DNA of 64,000 bases from Comamonadaceae bacterium. Lineage in GTDB: Bacteria > Pseudomonadota > Gammaproteobacteria > Burkholderiales > Burkholderiaceae_C. Location: positions 1-64,000 of the forward strand of contig CANJQN010000015.1 of the NCBI GenBank assembly GCA_947476465.1, in the 5' to 3' direction. Positions within the stretch are counted from its first letter, which is position 1. Each line of letters starts with the position of its first letter. The translations under genes and the position numbers were made by a program. The notes under the pieces are model-generated. The model saw only the letters and a list, made by a program, of their open reading frames with translations. It was not told the origin of the DNA and searched no databases. Positions 1-7,825 of the stretch are shown here, one piece after another.

Positions 1-10
1 AGCTCACTCA

Positions 11-81
11 CCGTTCGGGCTGAGCCTGTCGAAGCCTCGCACTTGCACTCGCATGCCCTTCGACAGGCTCAGGGCGAACGG
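11..81. repeat. REP-like inverted repeat
   Basis: Two arms of about 24 bases, at 11-34 and 57-81, are near-perfect reverse complements built on the core CTGAGCCTGTCGAAG and its complement. They are separated by about 22 bases. This core is a widespread intergenic repeat in high-GC proteobacteria. It could fold as a long hairpin in RNA or mark an end of transcription. The pairing is read directly from the sequence; any function is inference. Confidence 0.75.
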
Positions 82-299
82 AAATTCCACCGAGGCCGCC
101 CCTTTGTCTTTGTATCACCCGATCAATTTATTCCGGACACCAGTGCGCGCAAGCGGGAATCCATGCGGTGGCGGCGCGCAGCGACGGCCCGTGTCGCGCC
201 GGATGGACCGCGCTCCTGGATCCCCGCCTGCGCGGGGATGACAGTGAGGGGTTCGCGGGGATGACAGTAGGGGGTGCGCGGGGATGACAGCAAGCGGCG
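82..299. other. Non-coding gap at left edge, repeat-rich
   Basis: No supported gene. The stretch holds a copy of a roughly 50-bp repeat (191-243) ending in the palindrome ATCCCCGC-CTGC-GCGGGGAT at 220-239, followed by two partial copies of its right end (GCGGGGATGACAG) near 255-267 and 278-290. Short open frames here run through repeat sequence and are not believable genes. The gene to the left lies outside the window. Confidence 0.7.
191..243 (+). repeat. dRS3-like palindromic repeat, copy 1
   Basis: This is a roughly 50-bp unit: a left flank of the form GTGTCGCGCCGGATGGACC, then CGCTCCTGG, then a palindrome with 8-base arms and a CTGC centre, then GAC. The same extended unit recurs inverted at 1633-1684 and 5820-5869, and the palindrome alone recurs at 1597-1623. 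The central palindrome resembles Neisseria dRS3 repeats in style, but homology is not claimed. Confidence 0.75.
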
Positions 300-1523
300 T
301 CAAAAGAGATCCAGGTTCGTCGGCGCCGGCTCTGCCACATGCGGCGGCACGCCCTGCGCCTCTGGCGAATCCACCTTGGCCAGTTTGCCCACCCGCACAC
401 CCAGCAGCCGCAGCTTGCGCGACAGGTCCACCCGCTTGAGGCACTGGCCGGCCACGCGGCGCAGCGTCTTCGCGTCGGCGGTGAAGTGCTCCAGAGTCTG
501 GTCGCGCGTGGCGATACGAAAGTCGTCGTAGCGCAGCTTGATGCCGATGGTCTTGCCGACATAGCCCTTGCGCTGGAGGTCGGCAGCCACGCGCTCGCAC
601 AGGTCGGTGAAGATCGCGCCGAGCTCGGTGCGGTCGCGCGCCGCGTGCAGGTCGCGCTCGAAAGTCGTCTCGCGGCTCATCGAGACCGGCTCGCTCTCGG
701 TCACCACCGGCCGGTCATCGCGGCCCCAGGCGGCGTCGTGCAGCCACGCGCCGTAGCTGCGGCCGAAGTGTTCGACCAGCCAGTCGCGCTCGCGGGCCGC
801 GATGTCGCCGATGGTCAGCAGGCCCAGGGCATGGAGCTTTGCCTCGGCCTTGGGGCCGATGCCATTGATCTTGCGTACCGCCAGCGGCCAGATACGCGTT
901 TGCACATCCTGCTCATAGACGAGCGAGATGCCATTGGGCTTGTCGAACTCGCTGGCCATCTTGGCGATCAGCTTGTTGGGCGCGACGCCGATGGAGCAGG
1001 TCAGACCGGTGTTCTGGAAGATCGATTTCTGGATCAGGCGCGCCAGCACACGCCCGCCCTCACGCTGGCCGCCAGGCACGTCGGTGAAGTCGATGTAGAC
1101 CTCGTCGACGCCACGGTCCTCCACCAGCGGGGCGATCTCGCGGATGGTGTCCTTGAAGGCGCGCGAGTAGCGGCGAACTTCGTCGAAATCGACCGGCAGC
1201 ACCAGCGCCTGCGGGCACAGCCTGGCCGCCTTCATCATGCCCATGGCCGAGCCGACGCCGAAGGTGCGGGCGGCATAGGTGGCGGTGGTGATGACGCCGC
1301 GGCCCACGTAGTCCTTGAGCAGCGGGAACTCGGCGGGCGAAATCTCCGACAGCGGCAGGCCGGCATGGCGTTCGCGCAGCAGATCGTCGATGCGGCGCCG
1401 CCCGCCGCCGATCACCACCGGCAGGCCCTTGAGCTGGGGATAGCGCAGCAACTCCACGGACGCAAAGAAGGCGTCCATGTCCAGGTGGGCGATGCGGCGG
1501 GGGCGGCCTTGGGTGCTGCTCAT
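300..1523 (-). CDS. dinB: DNA polymerase IV (Y-family)
   Basis: Error-prone translesion DNA polymerase of the DinB family, 407 residues. The catalytic acidic residues are visible in HLDMDAFF (Asp13/Asp15 region) and GVDEVYID (Asp140-Glu141). The little-finger domain follows, and the protein ends in NLDLF, a plausible sliding-clamp binding tail. Compared with E. coli DinB there is an extra segment of about 30 residues (about 43-75) before RGVITTATYAAR; I believe this is common in Burkholderiales but cannot check it. The start at 1523 (MSSTQG) gives the usual N-terminus. A longer in-frame extension to 1637 is translated repeat DNA and was rejected. The gene is monocistronic between repeats. Confidence 0.93.
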   Translation of the reverse strand: MSSTQGRPRRIAHLDMDAFFASVELLRYPQLKGLPVVIGGGRRRIDDLLRERHAGLPLSEISPAEFPLLKDYVGRGVITTATYAARTFGVGSAMGMMKAARLCPQALVLPVDFDEVRRYSRAFKDTIREIAPLVEDRGVDEVYIDFTDVPGGQREGGRVLARLIQKSIFQNTGLTCSIGVAPNKLIAKMASEFDKPNGISLVYEQDVQTRIWPLAVRKINGIGPKAEAKLHALGLLTIGDIAARERDWLVEHFGRSYGAWLHDAAWGRDDRPVVTESEPVSMSRETTFERDLHAARDRTELGAIFTDLCERVAADLQRKGYVGKTIGIKLRYDDFRIATRDQTLEHFTADAKTLRRVAGQCLKRVDLSRKLRLLGVRVGKLAKVDSPEAQGVPPHVAEPAPTNLDLF

Positions 1524-1596
1524 CGAATGCATATTCTTGCACTCGCAAGGTTTGCCGTGCACGCCCACGCTACGGCTCGCTGCGCATTGCCGGGGA

Positions 1597-1623
1597 CTGG
1601 ATTCCCGCCTGCGCGGGAATGAC
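1597..1623 (+). repeat. dRS3-like palindrome, short copy
   Basis: CTGG, then ATTCCCGC-CTGC-GCGGGAAT (arms 1601-1608 and 1613-1620), then GAC. It is oriented head-to-head with the longer copy at 1633-1684, so the pair forms a larger inverted repeat between the dinB 5' end and the 3' end of the hydroxy-acid dehydrogenase gene. Confidence 0.7.
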
Positions 1624-1632
1624 GGATTTTGT

Positions 1633-1684
1633 GTCATCCCCGCGCAGGCGGGGAACCAGGCGCGCGGTACTTCCGGCGCGACAG
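1633..1684 (-). repeat. dRS3-like palindromic repeat, copy 2
   Basis: Reverse-oriented copy of the roughly 50-bp unit seen at 191-243. It has the palindrome core CCCCGC-GCAG-GCGGGG at 1638-1653 and the shared flank reading toward TTCCGGCGCGACA. It lies directly after the stop codon of the dehydrogenase gene and could serve as its 3' hairpin. Confidence 0.7.
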
Positions 1685-1686
1685 GT

Positions 1687-2835
1687 TCAGTACGTCCCTG
1701 GCAAAAGAATGCCCTGGTCCACCGCCTTGATGTCCGTGCGCCCGCAAAACGCCATGGTGATGTCCAGCTCCTTGTGGATGATGTTCAGCGCCTGCGTGAC
1801 ACCCGCCTGGCCCATCGCACCCAGGCCCCACAGCATGGCGCGGCCGATGTAGGTGCCCTTGGCCCCCAGGGCGACGGCCTTGAGCACGTCCTGGCCGCTG
1901 CGGATGCCGCCGTCGAAGTGAACTTCGATGCGCGAACCCACCGCGTCGACGATGGCCGGCAGCGCGGCGATGGACGAGGGTGCGCCATCGAGTTGGCGCC
2001 CGCCATGGTTGGACACGATGATCGCGTCGGCGCCGGTCTCCACCGCCAGACGGGCATCCTCGGCGTCCAGGATGCCTTTGAGAATCAGCTTGCCGCCCCA
2101 GCGCTGCTTGATCCACTCGATGTCCTTCCAGCAGAGGGCCTGGTCGAACTGCTCGGCCGTCCAGGACGACAGCGAGGACAGGTCGCCGACATTCTTGGCA
2201 TGGCCCACGATGTTGCCGAAGCTGCGCCGCGGCGTGCCCAGCATGCCCAGGCACCAGCGCGGCTTGGTGGCCAGGTTCAAGAGGTTGGGCCACGTGGGCT
2301 TGGGCGGCGTGGACAGGCCGTTCTTGATGTCCTTGTGCCGCTGGCCCAGCACCTGTAGGTCGAGCGTGACCACAAGCGCCGAGCAGTGGGCGGCCTTGGC
2401 GCGGTCGATCAGGCGTTCCATGAAGTCGCGGTCGCGCATCATGTACAGCTGGAACCAGAACGGGTGGCCGCCTGTGCCGTGGGAGACGTCTTCGATCGAG
2501 CAGATGCTCATGGTGGACAGCGTGAACGCAATGCCGAAGGCTTTGGCCGCGCGTGCCGCCAGGATTTCGCCGTCGGCGTGGAACATGCCGGTGTTGCCGG
2601 TGGGCGCGATGGCCACCGGCATGGCCACGTCCTGGCCGACCATGGTGGTGCGCGTGGTGCGCCCTTCCATGTTCACCGCCACGCGCTGGCGCAAGAGAAT
2701 GTTCTTGAAATCAGCTTCGTTGGCGCGGTAGGTGCTCTCGGTCCATGAGCCGGCGTCGGCATAGTCGTAGAACATGCGCGGCACGCGCTTTTTGGCCAAG
2801 ACGCGCAGGTCTTCGATGTGGGTGATCACGGGCAC
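1687..2835 (-). CDS. FMN-dependent alpha-hydroxy-acid dehydrogenase (L-lactate dehydrogenase type)
   Basis: Member of the L-lactate/mandelate dehydrogenase and glycolate oxidase family, 382 residues, a typical full length. It oxidises an L-2-hydroxy acid to the 2-oxo acid using FMN, often feeding electrons to quinones. Visible features are the N-terminal LAKKRVPRMFYDYADAG motif, the active-site SNHGGRQLDG with His277 and Arg280, and the flavin-phosphate binding DGGIRSGQDVLKA followed by GRA near residues 309-330. LldD (L-lactate) is the best guess, but the substrate cannot be fixed from sequence. The start is GTG at 2835, chosen because AGGAGAT lies just upstream and the N-terminus then matches the family. 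It is not in an obvious operon. Confidence 0.88.
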   Translation of the reverse strand: MPVITHIEDLRVLAKKRVPRMFYDYADAGSWTESTYRANEADFKNILLRQRVAVNMEGRTTRTTMVGQDVAMPVAIAPTGNTGMFHADGEILAARAAKAFGIAFTLSTMSICSIEDVSHGTGGHPFWFQLYMMRDRDFMERLIDRAKAAHCSALVVTLDLQVLGQRHKDIKNGLSTPPKPTWPNLLNLATKPRWCLGMLGTPRRSFGNIVGHAKNVGDLSSLSSWTAEQFDQALCWKDIEWIKQRWGGKLILKGILDAEDARLAVETGADAIIVSNHGGRQLDGAPSSIAALPAIVDAVGSRIEVHFDGGIRSGQDVLKAVALGAKGTYIGRAMLWGLGAMGQAGVTQALNIIHKELDITMAFCGRTDIKAVDQGILLPGTY

Positions 2836-2864
2836 GGCTTATCTCCTGGAAAGGCAGACGAATG

Positions 2865-3269
2865 CTAGCCGAGACGATGCGGCTGGCTGCGGCCAGCCCC
2901 CAGCAGCTTCATCAGTTCGTCCGGCCCGACCGGTTTGACCAGATGCGCATCGAAGCCCGCCTCCATGCTGCGCCGCCGGTCCTCTTGCTGGCCCCAGCCC
3001 GACACTGCGACCAGCCGCACCGCCTTGCCCCACGGCAGGGCGCGGATGCGCTGGCAGGCTTCGTAGCCATTGAGCCGGGGCATGCCCAGATCGAGCACCA
3101 CCGCGTCCGGACGAAGTTGTTCGGCCTTTTCGACGCCCTCCAGCCCGTCGTAGGCGGTGGCGGTGCGGCAGCCCATGATTTTCAGCACCTCGGCCAGCGT
3201 GTCGGCTGCGTCCTGGTTGTCGTCGACCACCAGGACGTGCAGCGATGCCGGGGCGGCTTGTTCGGTCAT
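2865..3269 (-). CDS. Stand-alone response-regulator receiver protein
   Basis: Single REC domain of about 134 residues with no output domain. The acidic pocket is in VLVVDDNQDAADTL, the phosphoacceptor Asp in VVLDLGMPRLNG, the conserved Ser/Thr in AVSGWG and the Lys in HLVKPVG. Such CheY-like proteins act by protein-protein contact or phosphorelay. No kinase is adjacent. The start at 3269 (MTEQAAPAS) was preferred because the upstream extension would overlap the 3' end of argH and is unlike the family. It is co-directional with and 7 bp downstream of argH, so it is probably co-transcribed. Confidence 0.85.
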   Translation of the reverse strand: MTEQAAPASLHVLVVDDNQDAADTLAEVLKIMGCRTATAYDGLEGVEKAEQLRPDAVVLDLGMPRLNGYEACQRIRALPWGKAVRLVAVSGWGQQEDRRRSMEAGFDAHLVKPVGPDELMKLLGAGRSQPHRLG

Positions 3270-3276
3270 GGGCGGA

Positions 3277-4674
<1,398 letters not shown>

Positions 4675-4734
4675 GGGCTGGGGGAATAATCGGGGCCTGA
4701 ACCGTCAACACCCATGCGCTGGAGCCCGCCCCCG

Positions 4735-5769
4735 ATGAAGGACGCACAAATTTTATCGGCCTTCGGTGACCTGCCCGCCAACAGCCTGGCGGCGGGGGGC
4801 CGGCCGCTCGTTTTTGATGCCTGTCACGTCGGTGTGATGCTGCGTGCCCTGCTGTTCGTCGGCGCGGTGGTGGGCATCGTCGCGATGTACGGCGCGGGCG
4901 GCTTCATGGACTGGTTGGGCCGCGCTGCCTTCCTGATTTCAGGCGGCGTGGCGGCCACCCTGGCCTGGCTGGTGGTGGCCTGCAGCCTCAAGCGCGTGCT
5001 GGCCCGCCTGCCGCTGGCCGGTCAGCAGGTGGCAGGCGGCCTCTTGGGGGCGCTGGCCGGCCTTTATGGTTGTGGAATGCTGGTGCTGGGCGGCCTGAAC
5101 GGCCCGACGCCGTGGGTGGCCTCGGCGGCCTCCGGGGCGCTGGTGGCCTCCCTGGTGGTCACAGCCCTGATCTCTCGCGCACGCGGCCGGGCGCCGGCGG
5201 CCACGGCCGCTCGGCTGGCCGAGTTGCAGGCCCGCATCCGGCCACATTTCCTGTTCAACACCCTCAACAGCGCCGTGGCCCTGGTGCGCCAGGATCCGGC
5301 CCGCGCCGAGGCGGTGCTCGAAGACCTGGCCGATCTGTTCCGCCATGCGCTGGCCGAGCCGGGCGAGTCAGTGACGCTGGCGCAGGAGGTGGCGCTGGCC
5401 CGGCGCTACCTGGCCATCGAGCAGGTGCGCTTTGGCGAGCGCCTGCGCGTCGAGTGGTCGCTGGACCCCGCCGCTGACGGCGCCCGGGTGCCGCCCCTGA
5501 TGCTGCAGCCGCTGGTGGAAAACGCGGTCAAGCATGGGGTCGAGCCCAGCGAAGCCGGCGCGCAAGTGCGCATCAGCACCGAGCGGCGCGGCGGCACGGT
5601 GGTGCTGAAGGTGACCAACACCGTGCCCTCGGGCCAGGGCAACCCCGGCCTGGGCGTGGCGCAGGACAATGTGCGGCACCGGCTGGAGTTGCTGCACGAT
5701 GTGCATGCGCAGTTTCGCTGTGGGATGCGCGATGGGGTGTATCAGGTGCGGCTGGAGGTGCCGGCGTGA
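4735..5769 (+). CDS. algZ: LytS/AlgZ-type sensor histidine kinase
   Basis: Membrane histidine kinase of the AlgZ/FimS-LytS group, about 344 residues. Four hydrophobic segments occupy roughly residues 30-145. They are followed by the His_kinase domain with the box LQARIRPHFLFNTLNS (phospho-His) and an ATPase part with PPLMLQPLVENAVKHGV and GNPGLGVAQDNVRHRL. It should phosphorylate the LytTR regulator encoded at 6257. The start at 4735 (MKDAQ) is preferred over the in-frame ATG at 4714 because GGAG sits at 4721-4724; this choice is uncertain. The signal is unknown. In related genomes the two partner genes are adjacent; here about 490 bp of repeat DNA separates them. Confidence 0.85.
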   Translation: MKDAQILSAFGDLPANSLAAGGRPLVFDACHVGVMLRALLFVGAVVGIVAMYGAGGFMDWLGRAAFLISGGVAATLAWLVVACSLKRVLARLPLAGQQVAGGLLGALAGLYGCGMLVLGGLNGPTPWVASAASGALVASLVVTALISRARGRAPAATAARLAELQARIRPHFLFNTLNSAVALVRQDPARAEAVLEDLADLFRHALAEPGESVTLAQEVALARRYLAIEQVRFGERLRVEWSLDPAADGARVPPLMLQPLVENAVKHGVEPSEAGAQVRISTERRGGTVVLKVTNTVPSGQGNPGLGVAQDNVRHRLELLHDVHAQFRCGMRDGVYQVRLEVPA

Positions 5770-5819
5770 GACAGCCGAGCGTTGCGTCAAGCCGCCACAG
5801 CCGCCACGCCACCCCAGCC

Positions 5820-5869
5820 GTCATCCCCGCGAAGGCGGGGATCCAGGAGTGTGGTCCGTCCGGCGTGAC
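5820..5869 (-). repeat. dRS3-like palindromic repeat, copy 3
   Basis: Reverse-oriented third copy of the roughly 50-bp unit. The palindrome is ATCCCCGC-GAAG-GCGGGGAT, followed by CCAGGAGTGTGGTCC and the flank GTCCGGCGTGAC. It differs from copy 1 at scattered positions, consistent with dispersed, diverged copies. Confidence 0.72.
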
Positions 5870-5899
5870 GCGGCGTTGGCCTCGTCTCTTTGTCATTGC

Positions 5900-6215
5900 T
5901 TATGTAGCGGTCGTGGCAAGCCGGGTCTCGGCCCGGCGGCCGACCCTCTTTCTTTGTCTCGCCAAAGAAAGAGGGGCAAAGAAAGGCGACCCCACTGTCC
6001 GCGTCCCCTGTGCGCCTAGCGGCGCACAGGGGCAGCCTGCGGTGCTCGCGCCGGGCGGGGAAGCGCTCAAACTCGCCCCTGCGGGGCTCAGACAGTCGCG
6101 CTTCCTGATCCGCCCGCCGCTGCGCTCCTCGGCGCGGCCACAGGGGCTTTGGGGTCAACACGGCCTGCGGCCGTGTCCTTGGTTGTTTTTGGGGTGGGCG
6201 CGCTGTCGTCACTTC
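5900..6215. repeat. Composite intergenic element with three perfect hairpins
   Basis: Three perfect stem-loops lie in a row. The first has a 13-bp stem at 5944-5956 with 5963-5975 (loop 6 nt). The second has a 12-bp stem at 6005-6016 with 6021-6032 (loop TAGC). The third has an 8-bp stem at 6158-6165 with 6169-6176 (loop TGC). The sequence between is GC-rich with short palindromic GGGG/CCCC steps. The layout suggests a non-coding mobile or MITE-like intergenic element, or a structured RNA. No transposase or target-site duplication was identified. Boundaries are approximate. Confidence 0.6.
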
Positions 6216-6256
6216 GGTGGCCTGCGTGGTCTGCGTAGCCTGCGCGTGAGGGCGGC

Positions 6257-7012
6257 ATGACCACCGCGCCGCTGCAAGTGCTGCTGGTCGATGACGAGGC
6301 GCTCGCCCGTTCGCGCTTGCGCACCCTGCTGGCCGATTGCCGCGACCCGGCCGCCGAGGTGGCGGGGGAGGCTGCCAACGCGGCGCAGGCGCTGGAGCTG
6401 CTGCGCCGCCAGCGCTTTGACCTGGCTTTGGTGGACGTGCGCATGCCAGGGCAGGATGGCCTGTCGCTGGTGCAGGCGATGCGCGCCCTGCCCGAGCCGC
6501 CGCCGGTGGTGTTTGTCACCGCCCATGCCGACCATGCGGTGCAGGCCTTCGAGCTGGACGCCGCCGACTACCTCACCAAGCCGGTGCGGCGCGAACGGCT
6601 GGAGCAGGCGCTGCAGCGGGTGGAGCGGCGCGCCCAGGCCGCCCGGGCTGTGGTGGTGGGGGCGGGAGCGGGGGACGAATCGCTGGTGATCCAGGACCGG
6701 GGGCATCTGCTGCGCCTGCCGCTGTCGGAGGTGCTGTACTTCAAGGCCGAACTCAAGTACGTCACCGTGCGCACAGCAAGCCGCAGCTACATCTCTGACG
6801 CCTCGCTGGGCGAGCTGGAGGAGCAGCACGGCGCGCAGTTTTTGCGCATCCACCGCAACGCGCTGGTGGCGCGGCGCGCCCTGCGGGCGCTGGAGCGGCA
6901 CGATGACCCCGAAGAAGGCGAGGGCTGGGCCTTGCGGCTGGCGGGGGTGGACGAGTTGCTGGCGGTGTCGCGGCGGCAGCTGGGGGCGGTGCGGGAGGCG
7001 CTGGGGCGGTAA
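6257..7012 (+). CDS. algR: LytTR-family response regulator
   Basis: Two-component regulator of 251 residues. The receiver domain (about 1-125) has acidic residues in LLVDDEALARSR, the phosphoacceptor Asp60 in LALVDVRMPGQDG, a Thr in FVTAHADHA and a Lys in DYLTKPV. It is followed by a LytTR DNA-binding domain (about 145-248) with VLYFKAELKYVTVRT and FLRIHRNALVARRAL. It is the expected partner of the kinase at 4735. AlgR controls alginate, pili and virulence in Pseudomonas; the targets here are unknown. ATG 6257 follows GAGGGCGGC, a moderate ribosome site. Confidence 0.9.
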   Translation: MTTAPLQVLLVDDEALARSRLRTLLADCRDPAAEVAGEAANAAQALELLRRQRFDLALVDVRMPGQDGLSLVQAMRALPEPPPVVFVTAHADHAVQAFELDAADYLTKPVRRERLEQALQRVERRAQAARAVVVGAGAGDESLVIQDRGHLLRLPLSEVLYFKAELKYVTVRTASRSYISDASLGELEEQHGAQFLRIHRNALVARRALRALERHDDPEEGEGWALRLAGVDELLAVSRRQLGAVREALGR

Positions 7013-7156
7013 CAGGGTAGTGGCGTTGGAACTGACGTTCCTCTGACGTTACCCATGGCGTGAAAAAGCGCGGGCCACGCACCTGTGCGCATCGATTGTT
7101 TTCAGGGAATCAACGTCTTGCCGTTCGGCGCGGCCGTGCGGCGTGGAGCCGATCTC

Positions 7157-7804
7157 ATGAGCGATGCCATTCGAGGAAAACCATTCACCGGCGGCCCGCC
7201 TTTGCCGCCGGCGCAGACAGGCGAAAAAGCGGGCGTGAAGGAAGTTCCTGCGAAGTCAAACAACCCGGCCTTGAACGTCAAGTCCTATCAGCAAGGCCAG
7301 GCGCCTTTGCCTCGGCCGGCCAATCAACCCGGCACTGAGAGGCTTCTTGGTGATCGCACCATCACTGTGGCCCAGGGCGACAAGGCCGATGCGATCAGGG
7401 CGAAGCGAGCTGCGGCGTTGCGAATGGCCCGTGGCGACGCGAAGTCCGTCGGTGCGCAGCCTCATCAGGCAAGTGCCATCGAGACACCTGCAAAGACCGA
7501 GACCAAGGCTGCACCAAACGGCGCGGCCAGCAAGACAGATGCCGGTCGCCCGACGACGGCGGGCGGCGCGAAGAGCAAGGCCGATCTGACCGCGTTCATA
7601 CGCCGTCAGGCCTTTGCCGCGACTTACGAGGAGCACATCCCCAAGGCGGTGACCAAGGCAGCGCAGGCGGCAAAACGAGACCCAGATCTGAGCGCAAAGC
7701 TGATGTCCGGCAGCCTCACGCCGCGCGAACTGGAAGCCCTTGCTCAGATCGGGATGAGCGAGGTCAGGGCTTTGGTCCAACCGTCGGCGAACTACGACGA
7801 TTGA
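7157..7804 (+). CDS. Unrecognised Ala/Lys/Pro-rich protein
   Basis: Not recognised. About 215 residues from ATG 7157 (MSDAIRGKPF), which has GGAG about 8 bases upstream; a GTG start at 7085 would add 24 residues. Residues about 5-150 are low-complexity and rich in Ala, Lys, Pro, Thr and Gln, probably disordered. The last 70 residues look folded, with helical charged segments such as SKADLTAFIRRQAFAATYEE and a closing LTPRELEALAQIGMSEVRALV. There is no signal peptide, membrane segment or cysteine-rich motif. It stands alone between algR and the convergent ppc gene, breaking the algR-hemC order seen in relatives. A disordered N-terminus plus a small helical C-terminus would fit a secreted or scaffold protein, but that is speculation. 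Confidence 0.6.
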   Translation: MSDAIRGKPFTGGPPLPPAQTGEKAGVKEVPAKSNNPALNVKSYQQGQAPLPRPANQPGTERLLGDRTITVAQGDKADAIRAKRAAALRMARGDAKSVGAQPHQASAIETPAKTETKAAPNGAASKTDAGRPTTAGGAKSKADLTAFIRRQAFAATYEEHIPKAVTKAAQAAKRDPDLSAKLMSGSLTPRELEALAQIGMSEVRALVQPSANYDD

Positions 7805-7825
7805 TTCCCATCCGCCAACAACGGA

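Larger units (their letters stand above)
5770..6256. other. Repeat-filled gap between algZ and algR
   Basis: A 487-bp gap without a believable gene. It contains a dRS3-like repeat (5820-5869) and a three-hairpin element (about 5900-6215). Open frames on both strands run through these repeats, have no recognisable domain and begin or end inside hairpins. The partner genes on either side normally lie close together, so the gap looks like later insertion. Confidence 0.7.

Noticed and set aside
1524..1637. N-terminal extension of dinB
   Set aside because: The extra 38 residues are translated dRS3-like repeat and flank, whereas the family start is at 1523.
5787..6212. 141-residue minus-strand frame and a similar plus-strand frame in the algZ-algR gap
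   Set aside because: They run through hairpin repeats and encode Arg/Pro-rich sequence with no protein-like features; probably the source of spurious hypothetical proteins.
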